From Saprospiraceae bacterium (GTDB lineage Bacteria > Bacteroidota > Bacteroidia > Chitinophagales > Saprospiraceae): a DNA stretch of 64,000 nt. A program made the position numbers and the translations under genes. The DNA is taken from contig JADJXD010000001.1 of assembly GCA_016715985.1 (NCBI GenBank), forward strand, positions 806,001 to 870,000, given 5' to 3'. Below, in pieces: positions 36,940 to 45,221 of the stretch. How positions within the stretch are numbered: the stretch's first letter is position 1; the number at the start of each line of letters is the position of its first letter. The notes under the pieces were generated by a model, which did no database searches, was not told the DNA's origin, and worked only from the letters and a program-made list of their open reading frames with translations.

Positions 36940-37575
36940 TTGCGCAAAATTTTGAAATTGACACCTAAATACAAATTACACCCCTGGCATGGAATTGAAC
37001 CGGGCAACAGGGTTCCTGAGTTGGTCACAGCTTTTATAGAAATAATACCCAGTGATACAGTCAAATATGAAATAGATAAACATTCAGGTTATCTGAAAGT
37101 GGATCGTCCCCAAAAATTCAGCAATATCGTTCCCGCTTTGTATGGATTTATTCCCCGGACTTATTGTAAAGAAAAGGTAGCGGAGTTAAATATGAGACAA
37201 TCCGGCAGAACCGACATCATTGGCGACAATGACCCTCTGGATATACTGGTATTAACTGAAAAGGAGATCACACATGGAGATATCATTGTGCAGGCATATC
37301 CAATCGGTGGATTCAGACTTACGGACAACAATGAAGCTGATGATAAAATCATTGCTGTTTTAAAAGATGACCTGATTTATGGCCAATGGAAAAATATAGA
37401 TGATGTTCCCGAAAATGTTATTAATAGACTGAAGCACTACTTTCTGACGTATAAACAAATGCCTGATAATCCTTCTATGTGTATTATAGATGCAGTTTAC
37501 GGTAAAGGTGAAGCATTTGAAGTGATTGAAGCGAGTTTACAGGATTACAAAAACTATTATAGTGAAGAAGTATAA
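36940..37575 (+). CDS. ppa: Inorganic pyrophosphatase, family I
   Basis: 211 residues, TTG start at 36940 (RKILKLTPKYKLHPWHG). It hydrolyses pyrophosphate released by biosynthesis. The signatures of soluble family I enzymes are present: LKVDRPQKFSNIVPALYGFI, PRTYC, GDNDPLDILVLTE with the metal-binding aspartates, and EADDKIIAVLKDD. It is longer than the ~175-residue bacterial average, mainly at the N-terminus and in the C-terminal helical tail, as often seen in Bacteroidota. It converges on the last gene of the respiratory operon. Confidence 0.93.
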   Translation: MRKILKLTPKYKLHPWHGIEPGNRVPELVTAFIEIIPSDTVKYEIDKHSGYLKVDRPQKFSNIVPALYGFIPRTYCKEKVAELNMRQSGRTDIIGDNDPLDILVLTEKEITHGDIIVQAYPIGGFRLTDNNEADDKIIAVLKDDLIYGQWKNIDDVPENVINRLKHYFLTYKQMPDNPSMCIIDAVYGKGEAFEVIEASLQDYKNYYSEEV

Positions 37576-37605
37576 AACCAATTTACAAGCAGAAATCAAC
37601 ATTGA

Positions 37606-37875
37606 TTACTCAACTTCCTGATCGTAATTTTTTCTGTTTCTGTACCATAAGAATGCCATGGTTCCTATAACAAGATAAGGCATGGCAAACATGTATAAAA
37701 TTCCGGCATTCAGCCCCTTACCTTGTGTACCGCCATCTCTAAGATTGGATTCTGCTGAGATCTTACACATCGGACATTGTGCAGCTAAATCAGATGAAAA
37801 AAGAAATACAATCATCAACAAAAATATTGTTAAAACAGGAATTTTGTATTTTCTCAAAAAGCTATTTATCATCAT
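37606..37875 (-). CDS. Small membrane protein with CxxC motif, end of oxidase operon
   Basis: 89 residues. There are two hydrophobic segments, ~12-31 (VLTIFLLMIVFLFSSDLAA) and ~60-77 (ILYMFAMPYLVIGTMAFLW), with QCPMCKISAESN between them. The CxxC would face the periplasm if the first segment is a signal or anchor, which suggests a metal or thiol role in oxidase assembly. It is the last gene of the operon, 7 bp after DUF420. I believe similar small proteins sit beside DUF420 in other Bacteroidota, but the function is not known to me. Confidence 0.7.
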   Translation of the reverse strand: MMINSFLRKYKIPVLTIFLLMIVFLFSSDLAAQCPMCKISAESNLRDGGTQGKGLNAGILYMFAMPYLVIGTMAFLWYRNRKNYDQEVE

Positions 37876-37882
37876 TAATAAT

Positions 37883-38422
37883 TTATAAATAACAAGGTTT
37901 CAACATTAGATAACAGATCGGTCCGGTGATGGCTACATATAACCACATCGGATATACCCACTTTGCCATTTTTCTGTGTTTCTCCACCTGAAAAGTGTAA
38001 CCTCGAATAAAAGTAAGTAAAATAAAAGGAAAAGATACCGCTGCCAAAACTATATGAGAAATCAATAGGATAAAATAAAAGGTTCGAATGATTCCATCTT
38101 TACAAAATGTAGTCTCTACCGTTGTAAAATGATATAAAACATAGCAAAGAAGAAACAGTGCAGAAAAAATCATTGCAGCAAAGACAGATTTTCTGTGGGC
38201 CTCTATATTTTTTTGTTTGATAAAGTATAAAGCTGCCAAAAGACAAATGGTCACGATTGTATTAAATACAGCATGAAATGGTGGTAAAAATGAGAAATCT
38301 ACCCCCAAATCTATTTTAAAGCGACGCATCATAACGACCAGAACTAACACCAACACAGAAACTATGTAAGCTACTGTATCGAGCTTCTTTCCGAGTTCAA
38401 TATTTGGTTTCTGATAATTCAT
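37883..38422 (-). CDS. DUF420 membrane protein (oxidase-associated, CtaM-like)
   Basis: 179 residues with five predicted membrane helices (~13-33, 43-65, 81-100, 117-140, 158-176). Conserved histidines lie at helix ends (PPFHAVFNT, LYHFTTVE, LISHIVLAAVSFPF, EKHRKMAKW). DUF420 proteins are found with heme-copper oxidase genes and include CtaM, needed for caa3/aa3 oxidase activity in some Firmicutes. Its ATG overlaps the stop of the SCO-like gene by 4 bp, pointing to translational coupling. Confidence 0.85.
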   Translation of the reverse strand: MNYQKPNIELGKKLDTVAYIVSVLVLVLVVMMRRFKIDLGVDFSFLPPFHAVFNTIVTICLLAALYFIKQKNIEAHRKSVFAAMIFSALFLLCYVLYHFTTVETTFCKDGIIRTFYFILLISHIVLAAVSFPFILLTFIRGYTFQVEKHRKMAKWVYPMWLYVAITGPICYLMLKPCYL

Positions 38423-38910
38423 TGTTTCATTTTTATATCTTTCTCTACAGGTCGGGGCATCACAATAGCAAGGTGTTCAACTACTTTCTTTAGTTCCGCA
38501 TCCGTATTCGGATAAAACCTTCGTATTCTGCCGAATGTATCTATGAGCAGATATTCATTTTGTTTATATTTGTCAAAAACAAAAGCAAGGTAATCATCAG
38601 AAATTTGATTTACCGGAACACTATCAATAGATCTTGTTGAGACAACCTGAAATGTATAACTGTCTTTATATTGGTCATAAATTCTTTGGGCATTTTCCTG
38701 AGATAATTCTGAATGACCTAATACAAACAAAGTTGTCTTTCCTTTGAAAATATTTAGTGAATCATCATAATATGGTATCGAGTCCTTCGGCATTAAGTCT
38801 GCCAAAGCAGCTTTTCGATAATCAAGACCTTTCTGTAGATAGAACCAAGAACCGAGTGGCACAATAACCACCAAAGATCCTAAAACAAGCCATGTGATCA
38901 ATTTCTTCAT
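38419..38910 (-). CDS. SCO-like thioredoxin-fold protein lacking the copper-binding cysteines
   Basis: 163 residues from ATG at 38910 (MKKLITWLVLGSLVVIVPLG); the frame extends to ATG at 38940. One N-terminal anchor is followed by a periplasmic domain with thioredoxin-like order: KGKTTLFVLGHSELSQENAQ, FQVVSTRSIDS, LAFVFDKYKQNEYLLIDTFG, IRRFYPNTDAELKKVVEHLA. Position and fold suggest SCO/SenC. However, the usual CxxxC after the first strand is absent and there is no cysteine in the whole protein. It therefore cannot bind copper in the standard way and may act as a scaffold. The DUF420 gene overlaps its end. Confidence 0.7.
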   Translation of the reverse strand: MKKLITWLVLGSLVVIVPLGSWFYLQKGLDYRKAALADLMPKDSIPYYDDSLNIFKGKTTLFVLGHSELSQENAQRIYDQYKDSYTFQVVSTRSIDSVPVNQISDDYLAFVFDKYKQNEYLLIDTFGRIRRFYPNTDAELKKVVEHLAIVMPRPVEKDIKMKQ

Positions 38911-38993
38911 AGAATAATTATCAATATTTTCACTGAACAACTATAATCCCTGAAGGTTTAGATGATCACAATTTAAGATATAATAATCCGGAT

Positions 38994-39404
38994 TCAGAAT
39001 AAGTCTTTTGCTACGGGCTGATATACAGAACCTTGTTGTGTAGATGGCTCTGAAGACTCTACGGTTATATTTTTAACATTTGTCCGACTTGTCCCCCAAT
39101 ATTTCCCTTCCATCATAAAAGCAATAATAGCCCAAACAAGCAAAAGAGTTGGTAATAATACAGTCTTTACCAAGCCCGGTACTTCATATTTCATATGCAT
39201 AAATTCATATACAATCAAATAAGCTTTTACCAAACTCAAAGCAATCATTACAAATCCTGTAATCCAGCCCGAAATATGAAAGCCTTCAATCAGATATCCC
39301 TTCCCTAAAAGTGCAAAAAGCACCTCGAAAACTGTTATGATAGCAAGAATAATTATCGTCTTTGTAGCTATCTGCTTGGAAGCTTCATAAGTAAGATGTC
39401 CCAT
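38994..39404 (-). CDS. Cytochrome c oxidase subunit IV
   Basis: 136 residues with three helices (~14-35, 43-66, 78-102). It fits the caa3/aa3-type subunit IV (COX4 prokaryotic): KTIIILAIITVFEVLFALLG, GFVMIALSLVKAYLIVYEFM, HMKYEVPGLVKTVLLPTLLL. The short C-terminal tail is polar (SSEPSTQQGSVYQPV). It supports assembly or stability of subunits I and III in the inner membrane. It follows the second subunit III gene by 19 bp. Confidence 0.88.
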   Translation of the reverse strand: MGHLTYEASKQIATKTIIILAIITVFEVLFALLGKGYLIEGFHISGWITGFVMIALSLVKAYLIVYEFMHMKYEVPGLVKTVLLPTLLLVWAIIAFMMEGKYWGTSRTNVKNITVESSEPSTQQGSVYQPVAKDLF

Positions 39405-39423
39405 TTATTATAAGTTTAAATGA

Positions 39424-40284
39424 TCAAAGTAAATAGAAAACAAGAAATACAAATACCCAAACCAAATCCACGAAGTGCCAGTAAAGCCCTATTTTTTCAA
39501 CCATCTCATAACCATTTCTTCGTTTCGCATATAGCCCTGATGCTGCATTGACACAGATAATTAATAAGAACAAAACACCTGAAAATACGTGGAATCCATG
39601 AAATCCGGTTATAAAAAAGAACAGAGCCCCAAAAGCTTTAGGACCGAATGACTGTTGCTTGACTGCTCCGGCATTATCCCCTTCAGTAACTTTATAGTCT
39701 AAAGGTGTCCATTCCCCATCATGCTTATGAATAAGGTATGAGTCCCCCACTTTAAACGCATCTCCTTCCTTTATGTCATGACCATCCCCCATCAGATAAA
39801 CACCTGATTCTGTATGCGTTCCAAAAGGATTGACTTTTACTGTCATGTGTTCACCACCAATCAATGTATTCCATTCCCAAGCCTGACATCCCAAAAATAT
39901 AGCGCCACCTACAATTGTCATAATCATCCAGAATACAACACCACCTTTATTCTCACGATGTCCTTCTTGTACTGCTCTTACCATTGTAAATGAACTGGCC
40001 AATAGCACGAAGGTCATGACCGTCACAAAAAGTAAGGGTTTGTGGTGAAATCCACCCGGAAATGTACTGAATACAAAATCAGGTACAGGCCAGGTTGGCA
40101 TACTGAATCTCAATGCACCATATGCAATCAAAAAGCCTGAAAAAGTAAACGCATCAGACAATAAAAAATACCACATCATGAGTTTACCATAACTCGCCTT
40201 AAAGGGCTCACTTCCACCCTTCCAGGATGGCTTTTCATTTACATCGGTATGATGATGCTCATGAGCTAATGTATCTGTTGCCAT
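39424..40284 (-). CDS. ctaE: Cytochrome c oxidase subunit III (long form)
   Basis: 286 residues with seven predicted helices. Family signatures include KLMMWYFLLSDAFTFSGFL, CQAWEWNTLI, FFFITGFHGFHVFSGVLFLL and the end KIGLYWHFVDLVWVFVFLVF. A loop of about 75 residues (~148-222), starting at GGEHMTVKVNPFGTHTESG and rich in Gly, Asp and His, is inserted between helices on the outer face; it is longer than in proteobacterial subunit III. The start MATDTLAHEHHHTDVNEK is His-rich. A shorter subunit III gene lies 13 bp upstream, as in other ACIII-oxidase operons of this phylum. Confidence 0.92.
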   Translation of the reverse strand: MATDTLAHEHHHTDVNEKPSWKGGSEPFKASYGKLMMWYFLLSDAFTFSGFLIAYGALRFSMPTWPVPDFVFSTFPGGFHHKPLLFVTVMTFVLLASSFTMVRAVQEGHRENKGGVVFWMIMTIVGGAIFLGCQAWEWNTLIGGEHMTVKVNPFGTHTESGVYLMGDGHDIKEGDAFKVGDSYLIHKHDGEWTPLDYKVTEGDNAGAVKQQSFGPKAFGALFFFITGFHGFHVFSGVLFLLIICVNAASGLYAKRRNGYEMVEKIGLYWHFVDLVWVFVFLVFYLL

Positions 40285-40297
40285 TATTTAAAATTTT

Positions 40298-40876
40298 TTA
40301 TTTTCTAAACATTAAAAATATGAATAAATATATCCACAATACATCTACAAAATGCCAATAATTGACTACCAGGTCAAATCTGTCTATTCGCTTTTGTGTT
40401 ACATTAAATTTGAGTGAGAATGCATGAATCAAAGCTACTATCAATGTTGCTATCCCTCCCAAAACGTGCAACGCATGCACACCTGTGATCAGATATAAAA
40501 ACGAACCTGACACATTTCCTTTCAAATCCACCCCTTTATCAAACAATTCAAGCCATCCGAAATATTGACAAACTATAAAAGTAATCCCCAATAAAAAACC
40601 TGCTAACAATAAATATTTATAACGGTTTTCATTGCCAGCTTTAAAACTATTAAAAGAAGAATGAACAGCGATCCCTGACAAAATTATGGCTACAGTACTT
40701 GCATAAAATGAAGCAGGCATGGAAAATTCCAGCCAGTTGCCGCTTGCCTGTTTAACGATGTAAGCGCTTGTAAATGCCCCAAACATCATCAGGATACTTG
40801 CCATAGCTGCCCATAAAGCAAATTTGTGCGGGTGAATTTTATTCCTTTTATTTATAAATACATCAACTTCCATCAT
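40298..40876 (-). CDS. Cytochrome c oxidase subunit III-like protein (short form)
   Basis: 192 residues with five helices, corresponding to the core of heme-copper oxidase subunit III: FALWAAMASILMMFGAFTSA, NWLEFSMPASFYASTVAIIL, FLYLITGVHALHVLGGIATL, and VVNYWHFVDVLWIYLFIFL. It lacks the first two helices of the long form, as in the CyoC/CtaE short group. Both forms are probably incorporated in or needed for the same oxidase. It lies 7 bp after ctaB. Confidence 0.9.
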   Translation of the reverse strand: MMEVDVFINKRNKIHPHKFALWAAMASILMMFGAFTSAYIVKQASGNWLEFSMPASFYASTVAIILSGIAVHSSFNSFKAGNENRYKYLLLAGFLLGITFIVCQYFGWLELFDKGVDLKGNVSGSFLYLITGVHALHVLGGIATLIVALIHAFSLKFNVTQKRIDRFDLVVNYWHFVDVLWIYLFIFLMFRK

Positions 40877-40883
40877 TTAATTT

Positions 40884-41780
40884 TTATATTAACCAATAAG
40901 ATAATAAAACGAATGGAAGATAAAAGAAAGAATAAAACATTAATACCATGGCTGATTTCCTGTTAAAACTTCGGTTAAAACTGAAGCACAACACTATATA
41001 TATTAATGTAAATATGAATACTAACAGAGTTGAGTATATACTGACCAACGAAAAGGTATAAAGTACATAAATTACCGGAACAATCATCAAACCGTATATG
41101 GCAGAAATGAGTCCCAATTTACGATCTATCTCGCCATTAATTTCAGGTAACAATTTGAAACCTGCACGCTTATAATCTTCAAAACCCAAAAATCCAATAG
41201 ACCAGAAATGTGGAAATTGCCACAAGAACTGTATTACAAAAAGACCCAAAGCCAAAAAGGTAATCTTACCATCAAATGCAGTACAACCGATCATGACCGG
41301 CAATGCACCCGGAATAGCTCCAACTGCAACAGCTGCTGTTGAAAACCTCTTTAACGGAGTATAAACAAATGAATATGTAATCAGGGACAACATTCCTAAC
41401 AGAGCTGTTATCGGATTAAAAAGTGCCAAAATACTGATACCGACCAAACATGCTAATCCGGCAAACATAACCGCTTCCGAAGTTTTCATTCTGCCAGCGG
41501 CTAAAGGACGGTTGGCAGTTCTTGACATATTTATATCAAAATCTTTTTCAAGAACCTGATTCAAGGTATTGGCTGATGCTGTAACTAAAAATCCACCTGT
41601 TAGCAGTAAAAGCAGATCATATAACAGGAAGTTACTACCGGCAACAATCAGGTACCCAATCATCGATGAAAAAACGACAACCAATGTCAACCTGAGTTTA
41701 GTCAACATCACATAGTCATTGAATTTCTCCAATAACATCAGATTTCCTCTGTCTAAATCATATGTCTTTGATTTGCTCAA
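40884..41780 (-). CDS. ctaB: Protoheme IX farnesyltransferase (heme O synthase)
   Basis: 298 residues. It attaches a farnesyl group to heme B to make heme O, the precursor of heme A needed by subunit I. It is a UbiA-type polytopic enzyme with the prenyl-diphosphate motif NTLNQVLEKDFDINMSRT, NRPLAAGRM, the second aspartate region GFEDYKRAGFKLLPEING, and about nine helices. Its place inside the oxidase operon, between subunits I and III, is typical. I see no ctaA (heme A synthase) in this window. Confidence 0.94.
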   Translation of the reverse strand: MSKSKTYDLDRGNLMLLEKFNDYVMLTKLRLTLVVVFSSMIGYLIVAGSNFLLYDLLLLLTGGFLVTASANTLNQVLEKDFDINMSRTANRPLAAGRMKTSEAVMFAGLACLVGISILALFNPITALLGMLSLITYSFVYTPLKRFSTAAVAVGAIPGALPVMIGCTAFDGKITFLALGLFVIQFLWQFPHFWSIGFLGFEDYKRAGFKLLPEINGEIDRKLGLISAIYGLMIVPVIYVLYTFSLVSIYSTLLVFIFTLIYIVLCFSFNRSFNRKSAMVLMFYSFFYLPFVLLSYWLI

Positions 41781-41812
41781 TATTGTGTTTTTTACTTTAT
41801 ATCTGATTTTAA

Positions 41813-43657
41813 TTAATGATCTCCTACTTCCCCTTCTTTTAAAGGGATATGTTGTTGTACAAATTCTCTTTCATCTTTATTATAATCATAAGCCCATCTA
41901 TGTACTACAGGCAATTTTCCAGGCCAGTTACCGTGGATTGGCTCAATACCGGTCGTCCACTCCAATGTGGTTGCACCCCACGGATTTTTAACCTTCATTT
42001 TTTTACCATACCAAATGCTGTAAAAGAAATTGATAACAAAAACTAATTGTATCGCAAAAGAAATGATTGCAAACACAGTGATAAACTTGTTCATATCTGT
42101 AAAGTGCCTGAAGGCATCGAAAGTATCAAAACTATAGTAACGTCTTGGCACACCCGCCATACCTAGATAATGCATCGGCCAGAAGATAGCATATGCCCCT
42201 ATGATTGTTCCCCAAAAATGTATTTTACCCAGAGTCTCATTCATAAATCTACCAAACATCTTAGGATACCAGTGATAAACTCCTGCAAACATTCCGAAAA
42301 AAGCTGCTACTCCCATTACAATGTGAAAGTGGGCCACAACAAAATAGGTATCATGCATTTGTATATCTATAGCCGAATTACCTAAAAATATACCTGTCAG
42401 ACCACCAGATATAAACATGGATACGAATCCAATTGCAAACAACATTGGTGTATTCAATCGGATATTACCTCCATACAAAGTGGTGATCCAGTTAAACACT
42501 TTTACTGCAGACGGAACCGCAATGATCAAAGTGAATACTACAAAGAAATTGGAAAGGAACGGATTTACACCTGCCATAAACATGTGGTGTGCCCATACTA
42601 TGAAAGATAAAAACCCGATTGCTAATATTGAATACACCATCGCCCTGTATCCAAATACAGGCTTTCTGGCATGAACAGATAGCACTTCGGATACGATACC
42701 CATGGCAGGAAGAATAATAATATAAACTTCAGGGTGTCCTAAAAACCAAAATAAATGCTGATATAATATTGGGCTTCCACCTACCCTGTCAAGAGCCTGT
42801 CCAGCAATAAAAATGTCACTCAGGAAAAAACTGGTGCCGAGGCTTCTGTCACAAATCAACATGAAGAATCCTGAAACTAATACAGGAAATGACAACAATC
42901 CTAGAATAGCAGTGACGAAAAAAGCCCAGATGGGTAATGGAAGTCTCCACATACTCATCCCCTTCGTTCGTAAATTCAGGATTGTAGTTATGTAGTTAAT
43001 ACCTCCTAATAGTACCGAAACCACAAAAAACGTTAAACTCACCAGCCACAAAGTCATACCTGCTCCGGAACCTGATGATGCTTGTGGTAAAGCACTTAAA
43101 GGCGGATAAGCTACCCAACCCCCTGAAAAAGGCCCTGTATTTAAAAACAGAGAATAAAACATGATAATACCTGCCAGAAAAAAGAACCAATAAGAAAGCA
43201 TGTTCAGGAATGGCGATGCCATATCTCTGGCCCCTATTTGTAATGGAATCAAAAGGTTACTGAATGTACCACTTAACCCTGCAGTCAAAACAAAAAATAC
43301 CAGAATAGTACCATGCATTGTTACCAAAGCATAATAAAATTCAGGGGACAATTTACCGATTCCCGTAGTTGGATCAACGACGATCCATTTTCCAAGAAAC
43401 GGCTTTATCCAGGTAAGACTTTCTTCCGGAAAGCCCAACTGCATTCTGAATACAACAGACATAGCTGCTCCAATAATCGCCCAGATAATTCCCGTAATCA
43501 AAAACTGCCGGGCAATAATCTTATGGTCCATTGAAAAAACATAGTGCATTAAAAAACCGGACTGATACTTGTCTCCATGATGATGGTCATGAAAATGATC
43601 ATCATAACCCTGGTCTTTGATCAGAACATCTTCTTCATAAGCTGCTAAATTTGCCAT
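41813..43657 (-). CDS. ctaD: Cytochrome c oxidase subunit I
   Basis: 614 residues with 12 or more helices, the catalytic subunit that reduces O2 and pumps protons. Heme and copper ligands are visible: ALVTMHGTILVFF for low-spin heme, WFLGHPEVYIIILPAMGIVSE split around the cross-linked His-Tyr (HPEVY), WAHHMFMAGV for CuB, and VVAHFHIVMGVAAFFG for heme a3 and heme a. The HPEVY context and full length fit the A family. A His-rich N-terminus (GYDDHFHDHHHGDK) could bind metal but lies on the cytoplasmic side. Subunit II is 20 bp upstream. Confidence 0.96.
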   Translation of the reverse strand: MANLAAYEEDVLIKDQGYDDHFHDHHHGDKYQSGFLMHYVFSMDHKIIARQFLITGIIWAIIGAAMSVVFRMQLGFPEESLTWIKPFLGKWIVVDPTTGIGKLSPEFYYALVTMHGTILVFFVLTAGLSGTFSNLLIPLQIGARDMASPFLNMLSYWFFFLAGIIMFYSLFLNTGPFSGGWVAYPPLSALPQASSGSGAGMTLWLVSLTFFVVSVLLGGINYITTILNLRTKGMSMWRLPLPIWAFFVTAILGLLSFPVLVSGFFMLICDRSLGTSFFLSDIFIAGQALDRVGGSPILYQHLFWFLGHPEVYIIILPAMGIVSEVLSVHARKPVFGYRAMVYSILAIGFLSFIVWAHHMFMAGVNPFLSNFFVVFTLIIAVPSAVKVFNWITTLYGGNIRLNTPMLFAIGFVSMFISGGLTGIFLGNSAIDIQMHDTYFVVAHFHIVMGVAAFFGMFAGVYHWYPKMFGRFMNETLGKIHFWGTIIGAYAIFWPMHYLGMAGVPRRYYSFDTFDAFRHFTDMNKFITVFAIISFAIQLVFVINFFYSIWYGKKMKVKNPWGATTLEWTTGIEPIHGNWPGKLPVVHRWAYDYNKDEREFVQQHIPLKEGEVGDH

Positions 43658-43677
43658 TTTTTCTTTTCTTTTAAGAG

Positions 43678-45192
43678 TTATTTAGAAAGTATTCTAAGTT
43701 CGGTTCGTCTGTTCTTTTGTTTTCCTTCATCAGTATCATTACTCTCGACAGGAAGGTTCTGACCATATCCTTTTGCTGAAATCCTACCTGCATCTATTCC
43801 TTTTGATAGCAAGTACTCTCTAACATTATCAGCTCTTTTCTGAGATAACTCAAGATTTGAATCTTCAGCTCCCACATTATCTGTATGACCACCCAATTCT
43901 ACTTTCAAAGATGGATATTGATTTAATAATCCTACCACATTATCTAATTCATAAGCAGACAGGTCTGACAAGTCTGCTGATCCTGTCTTATAAAAAACGT
44001 GTTTCAATTGTATATTTCTGGAAACTGTTCCAACTGAATCCTTAAGAACAGCGGAAATATCATCTTTTAACTCACGTGCTCTTTGTTTAATTTCGTAATC
44101 AAACAACTTCTTATCTTTATAGGGGTCAGCTGCGGTATTTCTGATATTAGTAGCATAAAAGGATTTTTGACCAGCCATCCACGTATCATAATCTTCTCTT
44201 GAAACTACTTCTATTATCCTTCTCATGCTATAGTGTCCTATACCACATAATTCAGCACAAGCCAATTCGTATTCAAAGGTTTCCCAGCGTTGCTTCCCTT
44301 GCGGGTCAGCTGGATCAGCAGGAACCTGCCACTCTGGATAATTTCTTAATTGTTGTCTGAATTCCTCAGTCGTCAGAACCGGTTTGAAAATAAATGAAGT
44401 TGGAAGCCCGGGAACAGCATCCATTTTAACCCTGAAATGAGGTAAATAGAAGTTATGCAAAACGTCCTTAGCCGTAATTCTTACTTTTATCGTAGAATCT
44501 TTAGGCAATATAATTTTATCCGAACCAGCCAAAACTATGTCATCCACCGAACGTTCATCAGTCCAGTCAATTCCCAAGGAATTTGTAGAAAGATCAATTA
44601 ACCTGAAATCTTTATTCCCTAATTTTCCATCTTTCCCCGGATAACGAATATCCCAGGCAAACTGATAACCTGTAGCTTCTATTTCGAGATATTGATCTTC
44701 ATCAGTTAAGGTAGGAAAAACATCATTCCAAACTACCAAACCGTTGGCTACCAGAAGAGTCATAACCACAGCTGGGATTGCAGTCCAGATATATTCCAGT
44801 TTGGTGTCATGTGCATAAAATAAGGCCTTTCTTCCTTGTTGTTCTCTATATTTGTACGCATACCAAAAAAGCAGAATATGCGTCAAAACAAACACAATCC
44901 CCGTAAAAAACAGTGTCATATCAAACAAATAATCAAGTTCGAAGCCGTGTTCAGAAGCGGAAGTCAAAGGTCCATAGCCAAACATATAATTTTTGTAGTA
45001 CCATGCAGAAGCTACACAACCTACTAAAAATACTACCAAAAATATCATCAGCCATACTGCCTGAGTATTTGTACTTTGCCTTGCTACTTCTTCTTCTCCT
45101 CTGATTTTAGCTGCCAGCTCGGTAACTTTACCAATCTGTATGACAATTACAGCCAGTAAAAATATAATCAGAAACGCTACTAAATATGTCAT
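43678..45192 (-). CDS. ctaC: Cytochrome c oxidase subunit II fused to an OmpA-like domain
   Basis: 504 residues in one uninterrupted frame. Four hydrophobic helices lie at ~1-20, 46-66, 92-114 and 134-155. The CuA domain follows, with His246 (VLHNFYLPHFRVKMDAVPG) and CAELCGIGHYSM at 312-323 giving Cys312, Glu314, Cys316, His320 and Met323: a full CuA site. After a charged linker (~340-392) the C-terminus (393-504) is an OmpA-like peptidoglycan-binding domain: HVFYKTGSADLSDLSAYELD, GGHTDNVGAEDSNLELSQKR, GYGQNLPVESNDTDEGKQ, NRRTELRILSK. The CuA domain is periplasmic, so the added domain would face the cell wall. Ordinary subunit II is about 220-350 residues and has no such domain. Confidence 0.93.
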   Translation of the reverse strand: MTYLVAFLIIFLLAVIVIQIGKVTELAAKIRGEEEVARQSTNTQAVWLMIFLVVFLVGCVASAWYYKNYMFGYGPLTSASEHGFELDYLFDMTLFFTGIVFVLTHILLFWYAYKYREQQGRKALFYAHDTKLEYIWTAIPAVVMTLLVANGLVVWNDVFPTLTDEDQYLEIEATGYQFAWDIRYPGKDGKLGNKDFRLIDLSTNSLGIDWTDERSVDDIVLAGSDKIILPKDSTIKVRITAKDVLHNFYLPHFRVKMDAVPGLPTSFIFKPVLTTEEFRQQLRNYPEWQVPADPADPQGKQRWETFEYELACAELCGIGHYSMRRIIEVVSREDYDTWMAGQKSFYATNIRNTAADPYKDKKLFDYEIKQRARELKDDISAVLKDSVGTVSRNIQLKHVFYKTGSADLSDLSAYELDNVVGLLNQYPSLKVELGGHTDNVGAEDSNLELSQKRADNVREYLLSKGIDAGRISAKGYGQNLPVESNDTDEGKQKNRRTELRILSK

Positions 45193-45221
45193 TTTATATT
45201 ATTTTTCTAATTTTAATATTA

